In this document: piece after piece, positions 49,044 to 58,283 of the stretch
Layout of the letters: each line of letters starts with the position of its first letter
Position numbering within the stretch: position 1 is the first letter of the stretch
Assembly: GCF_000308435.1 (NCBI RefSeq)
Contig: NZ_BAFR01000002.1
Span: forward strand, 27,688 to 91,687
From: Nocardia araoensis NBRC 100135
GTDB lineage: Bacteria; Actinomycetota; Actinomycetes; Mycobacteriales; Mycobacteriaceae
Direction of reading: 5' to 3'
DNA length: 64,000 bases
Made by a program: the position numbers and the translations under genes
Notes under the pieces: generated by a model
Told to the model about the DNA's origin: nothing
What the model saw: the letters and a program-made list of their open reading frames with translations, nothing else
The model's database searches: none

Positions 49044-49760
49044 TCAGGCGGAATGCAGGTTGCGGGCCGTGGGCGAGGTCTCGGTCGTCGCCGGGTCGGG
49101 GTAGGTGCCGAAGAGGCGGTCGGCGGTGCCGGAGCTGGTGACCGTGAACCAGTAGTGCTCGTTCTTGTAGTGGTGGTGGCGATGGTTGCGCCAGACCGCC
49201 CGGTAGAGCGAGCCTTTCGGCTTGTAGTCGGTGTGGATCAGGTAGTGCGTCCACTCGTAGCCGAACCCGAGCAGGGTGATGGTGATGAGGAAGGTCAGGC
49301 CGAGGCCGAGGCGCCCGAAGGCGAACGCCGCAAGCGCGATCAGCACCACGACCAGCACCGACAGTGTCTTCGTCGGGATGAAGATCAGTGGGATGTCTCG
49401 CGGGTCGACGTGGTGCTCGCGGTGCTTGCGGGCGAGCTCGCTGTCGATCGCGATCGGACCGAGTCGTCGCGGCCGCCAATGCAGCACGGTGACGTGCACG
49501 ATCCACTCGAACACCGGGAAGAGCGCCAGCATCGCGGCGGGAACCAGCAGATCGGTCGGCTGCCAGTCGCCGACGACGATGCGGGCGATCAGCGCGCCCA
49601 CCAGTGTGGTCCCGATCATCCACGGCGACGGGTGACGGACGAATTCCTGGAATGCCTGGCCCAGCGTGAGCCCGCGCCGCAGTGCGCGCTCGTCCCGGCG
49701 CACCCGCGCCCGCGCGTCCGCGTCGATGGAAGCGGCTTCGGAAGCTTTGGATTCGGTCAT
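49044..49760 (-). CDS. Fatty acid hydroxylase/sterol desaturase superfamily protein
   Basis: A 238-residue integral membrane di-iron oxygenase. The histidine motifs are complete: HVTVLH (89-94), HREHH (113-117), HYLIH (172-176) and HRHHH (193-197). Four hydrophobic helices lie around 48-64, 72-92, 126-146 and 150-170. It would hydroxylate or desaturate a lipid such as a fatty acid, carotenoid or sterol, with electrons from a separate donor. It follows a FadR-type regulator by eight bases, so it is co-transcribed and probably under fatty-acid-responsive control. The ATG has a weak AGGAAC ribosome site. Confidence 0.88.
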   Translation of the reverse strand: MTESKASEAASIDADARARVRRDERALRRGLTLGQAFQEFVRHPSPWMIGTTLVGALIARIVVGDWQPTDLLVPAAMLALFPVFEWIVHVTVLHWRPRRLGPIAIDSELARKHREHHVDPRDIPLIFIPTKTLSVLVVVLIALAAFAFGRLGLGLTFLITITLLGFGYEWTHYLIHTDYKPKGSLYRAVWRNHRHHHYKNEHYWFTVTSSGTADRLFGTYPDPATTETSPTARNLHSA

Positions 49761-49768
49761 GTTCGTTC

Positions 49769-50506
49769 CTAGCTGTGCGTGACCGGCGGTCCACCCAGGA
49801 CCTCGATCAGGGCTGTGGTCGCCGGCTCGAGCAGCGCCCGAGCGGTGGTGGCGGCCTTCTGCGGCCGGCCCGCGACGACGGCGGCGGCCAGTTCGCGGTA
49901 TGCCTCGACGTTGCCCACCTCGGCGGACATGATCGGGGCCAGCGCCGCGAGCGCCGGTTCATAGGCGGCGCGCAACATGTTGAACATCAGCCGGAACACG
50001 ATCGAGTCGGCCGCGTCCACGACGTGATCCCAGAACTCCATCGCGTGCCGTTGCCGCGCGATCGGATCTTCTTCGGCGGCAAGCGCTTCGAGCGAGGCTT
50101 CCAGCAACGGGCGGACCTCGCCCGCGCCGATCGCGCCCACCCGGCGCGCGGCCAGCTCCGCCACCTTCGGCCCGTTGTGCAGGCGGGCCTCCAGAATGCT
50201 GCGCGCGACCGAGGGGTCCAGTTCCCCGGCCTGCACCAGCAGCCTCGGCAGCACCTCGAGCCCCGCGCCGCGCCGATAGTCCAGCACGGTCGTCGCGTCT
50301 CCTTGGCGCACCGACACCAGCCCGGCCGCGGCCAGCCGCTGCAACGCTTCCCGCACCGCGGGCCGGGAGACCCCCAGCGCCTCCGCCAACTGCCGCTCAC
50401 TGGGCAGCGTCGCCCCGGGCGCCAGCTCACCGCTGAGCACATCCGCGGCGATCTGCTCGAACACGTCCGCCGACACCGACCGCTTGACCACAGGTTGCAA
50501 CGCCAT
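49769..50506 (-). CDS. GntR-family (FadR/FCD-type) transcriptional regulator
   Basis: A 245-residue regulator. The winged helix-turn-helix (about 8-78) has [42 protein letters not shown]. The C-terminal all-helical FCD domain (about 95-235) has the Arg/Glu-rich core and histidines HVVDAAD and RHAMEF that bind metal or ligand. Upstream, TGGTCAGACCA (50543-50553) matches the FadR-type operator core, so autoregulation is expected. It is co-transcribed with the fatty-acid-hydroxylase-family gene eight bases downstream. The ligand (acyl-CoA or organic acid) is inferred. Confidence 0.88.
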   Translation of the reverse strand: MALQPVVKRSVSADVFEQIAADVLSGELAPGATLPSERQLAEALGVSRPAVREALQRLAAAGLVSVRQGDATTVLDYRRGAGLEVLPRLLVQAGELDPSVARSILEARLHNGPKVAELAARRVGAIGAGEVRPLLEASLEALAAEEDPIARQRHAMEFWDHVVDAADSIVFRLMFNMLRAAYEPALAALAPIMSAEVGNVEAYRELAAAVVAGRPQKAATTARALLEPATTALIEVLGGPPVTHS

Positions 50507-50524
50507 GCGTCTACTGTGCGCCTG

Positions 50525-50555
50525 ATTGGTCAGGAGGTCAAGTGGTCAGACCAAT
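50525..50555. promoter_or_regulatory. FadR/GntR-type operator
   Basis: TGGTCAGACCA (50543-50553) is a perfect palindrome around a central A and matches the TGGTCNGACC core known for FadR. An outer pair ATTGGTC (50525-50531)/GACCAAT (50549-50555) extends the symmetry. It lies 37 bases upstream of the regulator start. Confidence 0.7.
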
Positions 50556-50764
50556 TACGAATTCGATAGCCCGCGTGCCAGCTGGCGGGCTAGCATCACT
50601 CGTTCGTATTCGAAGGTGGAGACCATGAGGAGGTGGGGCGGGATGACCGCGCCGAAGACCGCCGTCACGCACGACGCCCGGACCGTCCAATCGTCCCGGG
50701 TCCCGGTCTGATCCTTTCGTCCGGCGTTCGTGCCGAGCCCTCGAGCTCCCGTGACGGTGGTGCC

Positions 50765-51328
50765 GTGTCCGCGACCGGGCCCGACCATCATGAATACGGA
50801 GAATCCGAGTTGAGTTCCACCATCGATTGGCGTGTGCGCGCCGAAACCGATGCCGATATCCCCGCGATCCACGAGATCAATGTCGCGGCCTTCGAGCGGC
50901 CCGAGGAGGCCGAGCTGGTCGACGCACTGCGCGACGACCCGGTATGGATCGACGGCCTGTCGATCGTCAGCACGCTGCCGGATGGCACGCCGGTCGGCTT
51001 CGCGCTGCTGACCCGCTGCCACGTGGACACCACGCCCGCGCTGTGCCTTGGCCCGTGCGCGGTGCTGCCCGCCTATCAGAAGACCGGTGCGGGTTCGGTA
51101 GCGATCCGAGCCGGGCTCGCGGCCGCGGCGCGAATGAACGAACTCTTCGTCATCGTGCTCGGTCATCCGACGTACTACCCCCGCTTCGGCTTCGGCCGGG
51201 CGTCCGAGTACGGCATCGGGCTGAGTATCGAGGTCCCCGATGAGGCGTTGATGGCGCTGACGCTGGACCAGGCGCACCCGCTACCGCGCGGCACGGTTCG
51301 CTACGCCGCACCGTTCGGCATCGACTAG
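50765..51328 (+). CDS. GNAT family N-acetyltransferase
   Basis: A GNAT fold begins at IDWRVRAETDADIPAIHEINVAAF and includes LGPCAVLPAYQKTGAGSVAIRAGLAAAARM, where the acetyl-CoA pyrophosphate motif is Q-K-T-G-A-G, and the terminal VLGHPTYYPRFGFGRASEYGI typical of the YhbS/PhnO-like subgroup. The substrate is unknown (amine or protein). I give the GTG at 50765 as start (187 residues); the TTG at 50810, eight bases after GGAG, is a good alternative. It runs convergent to the opp-associated membrane gene. Confidence 0.83.
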   Translation: MSATGPDHHEYGESELSSTIDWRVRAETDADIPAIHEINVAAFERPEEAELVDALRDDPVWIDGLSIVSTLPDGTPVGFALLTRCHVDTTPALCLGPCAVLPAYQKTGAGSVAIRAGLAAAARMNELFVIVLGHPTYYPRFGFGRASEYGIGLSIEVPDEALMALTLDQAHPLPRGTVRYAAPFGID

Positions 51329-51430
51329 CACCGTCGGCCTGACAGTACCGGCGGTGGGACGCAGCAGGATTCGTTCCGCCGCCGGTCTCGGGCGCGTGGC
51401 TGGGACGGTGCGCACTCGCTCGGCCTGCGG

Positions 51431-52093
51431 TCACGTGGGATCGGAACCCTGAATGGCGGACAACCAGATCGTGCAGGCCGCCGTGACGGTGGTGGCGGCG
51501 AGGAAGGTGGGAAAGCCACCGCCGTCGACGTAGACCCACAAAAGTGCTGCGATCGGTGCGGCGACCGTGGATTGCGCGTCCAGTAGCAGGCGGCGGCGCG
51601 GCCGGGTGGCCATGGCGGTGTGGACGGGCGCGTCCGGGTCGGGGCGACTGGGATTGTCGATCAGCCGACCTGCCGGTTCGACGTCGCGCATGCGCCCGGA
51701 CGGGTAGAGACGTCGCCCCGCGACGTGCATCGTGCGGTCGGTGAGTTCCGCCTCGGTTTCGGTGAGGGTGACCAGCGCGGGATCGAAGTACACCGGAAGC
51801 CACCGTGGCCGACCCGTGCCGTCGACTTGCAACCACGAGCGGCTGACCAGGCGATGCTGTTGGCGAACGCGGGTGACCCGCACGGTACGCGCGGTACTCG
51901 AACGCCGGAACGGCAGCAAGCCGAAGGCGACGGCGAGCCGGTACCCGGTGTACCCGACGATCCCGAGGGCAACCGCGACTATGGCCGCCACCTGATCCAG
52001 AGTGCCGAACGGCGCCCAAGCGGCACAGACCGCGAGAGCGCCGAACGTCACCGTGATCGGATAGGCCAGCGGGTGGCCCGATCCGGAACTCAC
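51431..52093 (-). CDS. Membrane protein of unknown function, coupled to the opp operon
   Basis: A 220-residue protein with two N-terminal hydrophobic helices (YPITVTFGALAVCAAWAPFG and AAIVAVALGIVGYTGYRLAVAFG), a hydrophilic middle of about 100 residues with VRVTRVRQQHRLVSRSWLQVDG, and two C-terminal helices. The middle looks like a beta-domain facing one side of the membrane. No family is recognised. Its GTG overlaps the stop of the substrate-binding-protein gene (GTGA), so it is the last gene of the opp operon and probably co-translated. Confidence 0.7.
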   Translation of the reverse strand: MSSGSGHPLAYPITVTFGALAVCAAWAPFGTLDQVAAIVAVALGIVGYTGYRLAVAFGLLPFRRSSTARTVRVTRVRQQHRLVSRSWLQVDGTGRPRWLPVYFDPALVTLTETEAELTDRTMHVAGRRLYPSGRMRDVEPAGRLIDNPSRPDPDAPVHTAMATRPRRRLLLDAQSTVAAPIAALLWVYVDGGGFPTFLAATTVTAACTIWLSAIQGSDPT

Positions 52094-53769
52094 TTCAAGA
52101 AACCGATTTTCGTGTAGTCGTAAGACGCCAGGCCGGGAGCGCCGTAGTTGGCCAAGTCGGCGCGCACCGCGAGATTGCCCGCGGACTGCATCAGAGGCAG
52201 CGAGTGACCTTCCTCGAATACTTTGCGGTCGACTTGGTTCGCCAGCTCCCTGGCCTTGTTCGGGTCGAGTTCGGACACCGTCTGCTCGATCAGCGCGTTC
52301 AGTTCCGGCGACCCGATGCGACCGTAGTTGCCCTGCAGGTCGTTCGGGTTGTATCCGTAGATCTGGTTGATGCTGCCGAGCGGGAACGGGTCGCCCACCC
52401 AGGTCCATTGCGCCACATCGAAGTTGCCCGGCTGGATCACCTCGGTGAAGAAGCCTTTGCCCGGCTTGGTCTCGATGTTCAGCTTTACCCCGATCGCCCC
52501 CAGGTTCTGCTGGATGATCTGCGCGATCTGCACCCAGGTGTCCTCCTGGTACATGACGTCGCGGATCTCGAGTCTGCGGCCGTCCTTCTCGCGGACGTCG
52601 CCGTTGAGCTTCCAGCCGAGGTCGTCGAGTTCCTTCGCGGCGGCGGCGGGATCGAAGCCGAGGCTGTTGTCCTGGTAGCCCGCCTGGCCCTGGATGTACA
52701 CGTGGTTGTTCAGTGGCTTCGGGTTCTCCACCAGTCCGTTCTGGATGGCGGTGACGATGCCCTGCCGGTCGATGGCCTTGGAGATGGCCACGCGCAGTTT
52801 GGGGTCGGCGAGGATGGATCCGGGAGCGCCGTTGAAGGTGAAGTGGTTCCAGCTGTTACCCGGTGCGCGCCGGATAGCGACCCCCGGCGTGTTTCGGGCC
52901 GTACGCAATTCGTCGCGGGTGCCGAGCCCTACCGCGTCGATCTCGTTGTTCTGCAACGCGGGCAATTGCGCCGAGGAGTCGAGCACACTGAAGGTGATCG
53001 TGTCGAGCTTGGGTGTGTCACCCCACCACTTGGGGTTGCGGCCGAGCACGATACGTCCTTGTGCCCTATCGGTGGACTGCACGAGGAACGGCCCTGCGGT
53101 CAGCGTGATGCCGTCGACCAAGCTCTTGTTGAAGGCCTCGGGGGTGGCAGTGACGGACTTGGGAAACAGGAACGTATTGCCCGCGAACTGCCCGCGCCAC
53201 TCGGCGTAGTGCTGCTTGAACGTGATGATCGCCTGCCGGTCGTCGACGCCGCGCTCGACCTTCTCGACCCGGTCGAACCCACTGTTGTTCGCGATCAGGA
53301 ACGACTTGTCCGCGCCGCTGAGCGCGTTCGCCTGAGACCGGAAATCCTCCCAAGTGATCGGCGTGCCATCGGACCACACCGCTTTGGGATTGATCGTGTA
53401 GGTGACCTGCTGCGGATCGTCCTTGGTCAACTGGACATCGGTGAAGTAGTCGGTGTTGACCGAGAGCTCACCCGCCGCATTGGTGCGGAACGCGCGCGGC
53501 ATCATCGGCCTCAGGATGGCGCCGGTCTCGGCATCGTTGCCATCGTTGGACAATGCGTTCCAGTTCGCCGGAAACGCCGAGATGGCCAGCCGGAGGTTGC
53601 CGCCTTCGCGCAGCTCGCTGACATCGTGCGGGTTGATGTCGTTGGTGGTGCCGAGTTCGGCGGCCGAGCCCGCGGGCGCGCCGTCCTCGTCCGAACTACA
53701 CCCGGAGACCACCAACCCGATCGCGACGGCGGCTATCGCCAGTCGTGCCGTCAGTGAACGAATCCGCAT
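52090..53769 (-). CDS. oppA: ABC peptide transporter substrate-binding lipoprotein (family 5), copy 1
   Basis: A 559-residue extracellular solute-binding protein. The signal ends in a lipobox VSGC (Cys24). SBP family-5 blocks follow: QQVTYTINPKAVWSDGTPITWEDF, DRVEKVERGVDDRQAIITFKQ, GRIVLGRNPKWWGD, LADPKLRVAISKAIDRQGI and VGDPFPLGSINQIYGYNP. It binds oligopeptides or similar ligands and delivers them to OppBC. It is a tandem duplicate of the next gene upstream, with most of the sequence identical. The ATG follows GGAAGGAG. Confidence 0.93.
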   Translation of the reverse strand: MRIRSLTARLAIAAVAIGLVVSGCSSDEDGAPAGSAAELGTTNDINPHDVSELREGGNLRLAISAFPANWNALSNDGNDAETGAILRPMMPRAFRTNAAGELSVNTDYFTDVQLTKDDPQQVTYTINPKAVWSDGTPITWEDFRSQANALSGADKSFLIANNSGFDRVEKVERGVDDRQAIITFKQHYAEWRGQFAGNTFLFPKSVTATPEAFNKSLVDGITLTAGPFLVQSTDRAQGRIVLGRNPKWWGDTPKLDTITFSVLDSSAQLPALQNNEIDAVGLGTRDELRTARNTPGVAIRRAPGNSWNHFTFNGAPGSILADPKLRVAISKAIDRQGIVTAIQNGLVENPKPLNNHVYIQGQAGYQDNSLGFDPAAAAKELDDLGWKLNGDVREKDGRRLEIRDVMYQEDTWVQIAQIIQQNLGAIGVKLNIETKPGKGFFTEVIQPGNFDVAQWTWVGDPFPLGSINQIYGYNPNDLQGNYGRIGSPELNALIEQTVSELDPNKARELANQVDRKVFEEGHSLPLMQSAGNLAVRADLANYGAPGLASYDYTKIGFLK

Positions 53770-53801
53770 GGTTCGCTCCTTCCCGCAGCGCTGCTGCGTG
53801 T

Positions 53802-55502
53802 CTACTTCAGGAAACCGATCTTGGTGTAGTCGTACGACGCGAGCCCGGGAGACCCGTAGTTGGCGATGTCGGCGCGGACGCCGAAGTTACCCTCGGACTG
53901 GGTCAGCGGCAGTGAGTGGCCCTCCTCGAAGACCGCGCGGTCGACCTGGTTGGCCAGCTCGATGGCCTTCGCCGGGTCCAGCTCGGCGAGGGCGCGATCG
54001 ATCAAGGCGTTCAGTTCCGGCGATCCGATGCGGCCGTAATTGCCCTGCAGATCGTCGGGATGGAAGGCATAGATCTGCGGCATGCTGCTGAGCGGGAACG
54101 CGTCACCGGAGAACACGAACTGCGCGGCATCGAAGTCGCCGGGCTGGATGACATCGGTGAAGTAGCCGGCGCCCGGTTTGGTGTCGATCACCAGGCCGAC
54201 GCCGACGGCGGCCAGGTTCTGCTGGATGATCTGCGCGATCTGCACCCAGGTCGGATCGTTGTACATGACGTCGCGGATGACCAGCCTGCGCCCGTCCTTC
54301 TCCCGGCCGTCGCCGTCGAGTTTCCAACCCAGGTCGTCGAGTTCCTTCATCGCGGCCGCGGGGTCGTAGCCAAGGCTGTTGTCGCGATAGCCTTCCTGTC
54401 CTTGCAGGAAGATGTGATTGTTCAGCGGCTGGGGGTGCTCTACCAGGCCGTTCTGGGTGGCGGTGGCGATGCCCTGGCGGTCGATGGCCTTGGAGATGGC
54501 CACGCGCAGTTTCGGATCGGCGAGGATGGAGCCGGGGGCGCCGTTGAACGTGATGTGGCGCCAGCGATTCCCCGGCGCACGGCGCACGGACATGCCCGAG
54601 GTGTTGCGGACGGTCTTGACGTCGTCGATCGTGCTCAGCCGCACCGCGTCGAGCTCGTTGTTCTGCAGTGCGCCGACCCACGCCGCGCGGTCGAGCACGC
54701 TGTAGATGATGGTGTCCAGCTTCGGTCGATCACCCCACCACTTCGGATTGCGTCCCAGAACGATGCGGCCCTGGGTGCGGTCGGTGGATTCGATGACGAA
54801 CGGGCCCGCCGTCGGGCCCATGTGGTCGACCAGGCTGTGGTTGAACGCTTCCGGATCGGCGGTCACCGACTTGGGGAACAGCGCCATGTTCCCGGCGAAC
54901 TGGCCCCGCCATTCCGCGTAGTGCTGCTTGAACGTGATCACGGCCTGCCGGTCGTCGACCCCGCGCTCGACTTTCTCCACCCGGTCGAAGCCGCTGGTGA
55001 TTGCGATCAGGAAACGCTTGTCCACGCCGTTGAGCGCGTAGGCCTGCGATCGGATGTCCTCCCAGGTGATCGGGGTTCCGTCGGACCATACGGCTTTGGG
55101 ATTGATCGTGTACGTGACCTGCTGTGGGTCGGTGCCGGTGAGCTGGACATCCGTGAAATAGTTCTTGTCGATCGTGAGCTGCCCCGCCGCGTCGGTGGTG
55201 AAAGCCCGTGGCAGCAACGGCCGCTCGATATCGGCGATCTCACCGTCGTTCCCGTCGTTGGACAGCGTGTTCCAGTTCGCCGGGAATGTCGTGGTGGCCA
55301 AGCGCAGGTTGCCGCCCTCGCGCACCTCGTCCGGGTTCTTCGGATTGATATCGCTGGTGGTGCCGAGTGCGTCGGACAGACCGGTCGCCGACTCGGCGCC
55401 GTCCGCGCCGCACGCCGCCGTCACGAGTCCGAGTGCGACAACGGGAACCGCCCAGCGCGCCCAGTGCCGCCGGGTGCGGCCTCGGGTGGATCGGATCCGC
55501 AT
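53802..55502 (-). CDS. oppA: ABC peptide transporter substrate-binding lipoprotein (family 5), copy 2
   Basis: A 566-residue paralogue of the downstream gene, highly similar throughout (for example GFDRVEKVERGVDDRQAVIT and GQFAGNMALFPKSVTADPEAF). The lipobox is TAACG (Cys at about 32). Differences cluster in the ligand-facing middle and in the C-terminal VFSGDAFPLSSMPQIYAFHP region, so ligand preference may differ. Forms an operon with oppB, oppC, oppD and the second copy. It matches oppA (Rv1280c) of M. tuberculosis in type. The ATG follows GGAAGG. Confidence 0.93.
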   Translation of the reverse strand: MRIRSTRGRTRRHWARWAVPVVALGLVTAACGADGAESATGLSDALGTTSDINPKNPDEVREGGNLRLATTTFPANWNTLSNDGNDGEIADIERPLLPRAFTTDAAGQLTIDKNYFTDVQLTGTDPQQVTYTINPKAVWSDGTPITWEDIRSQAYALNGVDKRFLIAITSGFDRVEKVERGVDDRQAVITFKQHYAEWRGQFAGNMALFPKSVTADPEAFNHSLVDHMGPTAGPFVIESTDRTQGRIVLGRNPKWWGDRPKLDTIIYSVLDRAAWVGALQNNELDAVRLSTIDDVKTVRNTSGMSVRRAPGNRWRHITFNGAPGSILADPKLRVAISKAIDRQGIATATQNGLVEHPQPLNNHIFLQGQEGYRDNSLGYDPAAAMKELDDLGWKLDGDGREKDGRRLVIRDVMYNDPTWVQIAQIIQQNLAAVGVGLVIDTKPGAGYFTDVIQPGDFDAAQFVFSGDAFPLSSMPQIYAFHPDDLQGNYGRIGSPELNALIDRALAELDPAKAIELANQVDRAVFEEGHSLPLTQSEGNFGVRADIANYGSPGLASYDYTKIGFLK

Positions 55503-55515
55503 CGCGCTTCCTTCC

Positions 55516-57366
55516 CTATCGGCTGACTGCCGGCACCGGCACCGCGTCGATCAGCGCCCGGGTGTACTCGTGCTGAGGCGCGCCGAAAATCCGCTCCGCC
55601 GGGCCGTACTCCACGATCTTCCCGCGATACATGACCGCGATGTCGTGGGCCAGGTTCCGCACCACGGACAGGTCGTGGGAAACGAACAGATAGGACAGTC
55701 CGCGCTCGGTCTGCAGGTCGCGGAGCAGGTTCAGCACGCCCGCCTGGATCGAGACGTCCAGCGAGGAGACCGGCTCGTCCAGCACCAGCAATTCCGGGTC
55801 CAGCGCGAGCGCGCGGGCGATGCTGATGCGCTGTTTCTGGCCGCCGGAGAAGTCGGCGGGGTAGCGGTCGGCGTGTTCCGGGCGCAGGCCGACCTGTTCG
55901 AGCAGTTCCGGCACCCGGCGGGCGATCTCGGCCCGCGGACGCCCGTCGATGCGTAAAGGCTCGGCGAGGGCGTCGAAGATCGGAAGGCGCGGGTCGAGGG
56001 ATGCGGTGGGGTCCTGGAAGACGATCTGCATCTTCCGCCGGATCTCCCGCTTGCGCGCCTTGCTCAGGGACGCGACATCGCTGCCCATGATCTCGATGGC
56101 GCCCGACTGCGGCGGGACCAGATCGAGGATCTGGGTGAGCGTGGTCGATTTGCCCGAGCCGGACTCGCCGACGAGCGCCAAGGTGCGTCCACTGCGGACC
56201 TCGAAGCTGATGCCGTCGACGGCCCTGATCTCCCCCTTGCGACGGCGCAGCACCACACCCGAGGTGATCGGGAAGACCTTCACCAGGTCCGAAACCCGCA
56301 AAACCACCTCCGACTCCACCTGCGCCTCGGTCTCGGGCTCGGCGATCTCGCGCCGATAGGCATCGAACAGCTCGTCGGTGCCGACCTCGGCGGTGCGGAT
56401 GCACGCGGCGGTATGCCCCGGCTCGACGCCTTCCAGCGGCGGTTCCGCCGCCCGGCATTCGCCGATCGACACCGGGCAGCGCGGCGCGAACGAGCAGCCC
56501 GGCGGTAGCGCGTGCATGGCGGGCGGCGCGCCGACGATCGGGATCAGCGGTCGCCGCGGCGGACCGTCCATGCGCGGGATCGAGCCGAGCAGGCCGACGG
56601 TGTACGGCATCCGCGGCGCGTTGAACAACTCGTTCGCGGGGGCGGTTTCGACGATCTTGCCCGCGTACATGACCGCCACCCGATCGGCCAGCGTCGCTGC
56701 GATGCCCATGTCGTGGGTGATCATGATGACGCCCGCGCCGGTGATGTCGCGCGCCTTGCGCAGCAGGTTGAGGATCTGCTTCTGCACCGTCACGTCCAGC
56801 GCGGTGGTCGGCTCGTCGCAGATGATCAGCGCCGGGTCGTTCGCGATCGCCATCGCGATGACCACCCGCTGGCGCTGGCCTCCGGAGAACTCGTGCGGAA
56901 ACGCCTTGGCTCGCACCTCCGGGTCCGGGATACCGACCAGGTCGAGCAGCTCCACCGCGCGCTTCGCGGCATCGCCTCTGCTCGCCTTGCCGTGCGCCAG
57001 AAGGGCTTCGGCGATCTGATCGCCCACCCGGTAGACCGGCGTGAGCGCCGAGAGCGGATCCTGGAACACCATGCTGATGGAACTGCCGCGCAGCTTGGAC
57101 AGTTCGCGATCGCCCAGCCCGAGCAGTTCGCGTCCGCGGAACCGGATGGAACCGGTGATCCGCGCCTGCTCCGGCAGCAAACCCATCACCGCCAGCGAGG
57201 ACACCGACTTTCCCGAACCGGATTCACCCACGATGGCGAGCACTTCGCCGTCGGACACCGTGTAGTCGACGCCGCGCACCGCGTCGATGCGGCCCTCCTC
57301 GCTGGGAAAGGACACCCGCAGATCGGTGATCTCCAGCAGCGGCGCGGTGGAGGTCGTCGTCGTCAT
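55516..57366 (-). CDS. oppD: ABC peptide transporter ATP-binding protein with two fused nucleotide-binding domains
   Basis: A 616-residue dual ATPase. The first half has Walker A GESGSGKS (47-54), the signature FSGGQRQRV and Walker [14 protein letters not shown]. The second half repeats [17 protein letters not shown] and [12 protein letters not shown]. Each half ends with the oligopeptide/dipeptide C-terminal motif, the first with [15 protein letters not shown], so both OppD and OppF functions are in one chain. M. tuberculosis OppD (Rv1281c, 612 residues) has the same architecture. It powers OppBC from the cytoplasm. Its ATG overlaps oppC's stop by four bases. Confidence 0.95.
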   Translation of the reverse strand: MTTTTSTAPLLEITDLRVSFPSEEGRIDAVRGVDYTVSDGEVLAIVGESGSGKSVSSLAVMGLLPEQARITGSIRFRGRELLGLGDRELSKLRGSSISMVFQDPLSALTPVYRVGDQIAEALLAHGKASRGDAAKRAVELLDLVGIPDPEVRAKAFPHEFSGGQRQRVVIAMAIANDPALIICDEPTTALDVTVQKQILNLLRKARDITGAGVIMITHDMGIAATLADRVAVMYAGKIVETAPANELFNAPRMPYTVGLLGSIPRMDGPPRRPLIPIVGAPPAMHALPPGCSFAPRCPVSIGECRAAEPPLEGVEPGHTAACIRTAEVGTDELFDAYRREIAEPETEAQVESEVVLRVSDLVKVFPITSGVVLRRRKGEIRAVDGISFEVRSGRTLALVGESGSGKSTTLTQILDLVPPQSGAIEIMGSDVASLSKARKREIRRKMQIVFQDPTASLDPRLPIFDALAEPLRIDGRPRAEIARRVPELLEQVGLRPEHADRYPADFSGGQKQRISIARALALDPELLVLDEPVSSLDVSIQAGVLNLLRDLQTERGLSYLFVSHDLSVVRNLAHDIAVMYRGKIVEYGPAERIFGAPQHEYTRALIDAVPVPAVSR

Positions 57367-58283
57367 GCCTTCGCCTTCTTCTTCGACCGAGCCCGCTTCG
57401 CGCCGGGATCGAACGCGTCGCGCAGTCCGTCACCGACGAGGTTGGCGCACAGCACGGTGATGATCAGCAGACCACCCGCGAACAGGAACAGCCAGGGATA
57501 CGTCAACGCTGATTTCGTGCCGGCCGCGATCAACGAGCCGAGCGACACGTCCGGCGGCTGCACGCCGAAACCGAGGAAGCTCAGGCCTGTTTCGGCCATG
57601 ATCGCCGAGCCGACGGTGAGGGTGGTGTCGATGATCAGGATCGAGGCGATGTTCGGGATCACGTGACTCAGGATCACCGTACGGGTGGGCGCCCCCATGT
57701 ACCGCGCGGCCCGGACGAATTCCCGGTCGCGCAGGCTCAACGTCAGGCCGCGCACGATCCGTGCCGAGATCATCCAGCCGAAGCAGGACAGCAGGAGGAT
57801 CAGCAGCAGAATGGAACCGCTGCCCTTGGTGCGCGGCGCGAACAGCGCGATGATGATGAAGCTCGGGACCACCAGCAGCAGATCGACCAGCCACATGATC
57901 GCCCGGTCGGTCCAGCCGCCGAGCAGTCCGGCCAGCGAACCGGCGGTGGCGGCGATCGTGGTGGACAGCAGCGCGACGCACAGGCCGATCACCAGGGACT
58001 TCTGCAATCCGCGCAGAGTCTGCGCGAGCACGTCCTGACCGATCTGGGTGGTGCCGAACGGATGTTCCGGGCTCGGCGGTTTGAGCAGGGCTGTGTAGTC
58101 CAGCTGCTGGTAGTCGTACGGGAGGAAGGGCGGCAGCGCGAAGCTCACGACGAACAGCGCGATGAGCACGATGCCGCCCGCGACGGCGGGTTTGTTGCGC
58201 AGGAAGCGCCGCAGGACCAGCTTGCGCCGCCCGGTCGCGGTGACCTCGGGCGCGCCCTGGACGATGATCTCGGCTTCCGTCAT
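57363..58283 (-). CDS. oppC: ABC peptide transporter permease OppC
   Basis: A 306-residue permease with about six helices. The EAA loop reads [29 protein letters not shown], the contact point for the ATPase. An N-terminal OppC_N helix ([22 protein letters not shown]) precedes the [19 protein letters not shown] block. The C-terminus is strongly basic. The start ATG overlaps the oppB stop (ATGA), fixing the start. Forms the membrane channel with OppB. Confidence 0.94.
   Translation of the reverse strand: MTEAEIIVQGAPEVTATGRRKLVLRRFLRNKPAVAGGIVLIALFVVSFALPPFLPYDYQQLDYTALLKPPSPEHPFGTTQIGQDVLAQTLRGLQKSLVIGLCVALLSTTIAATAGSLAGLLGGWTDRAIMWLVDLLLVVPSFIIIALFAPRTKGSGSILLLILLLSCFGWMISARIVRGLTLSLRDREFVRAARYMGAPTRTVILSHVIPNIASILIIDTTLTVGSAIMAETGLSFLGFGVQPPDVSLGSLIAAGTKSALTYPWLFLFAGGLLIITVLCANLVGDGLRDAFDPGAKRARSKKKAKA

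Noticed and set aside
52204..55526. Two 500-codon plus-strand open frames opposite the oppA genes
   Set aside because: Antisense shadows caused by high GC at third positions. The minus strand encodes clear substrate-binding proteins with lipoboxes.
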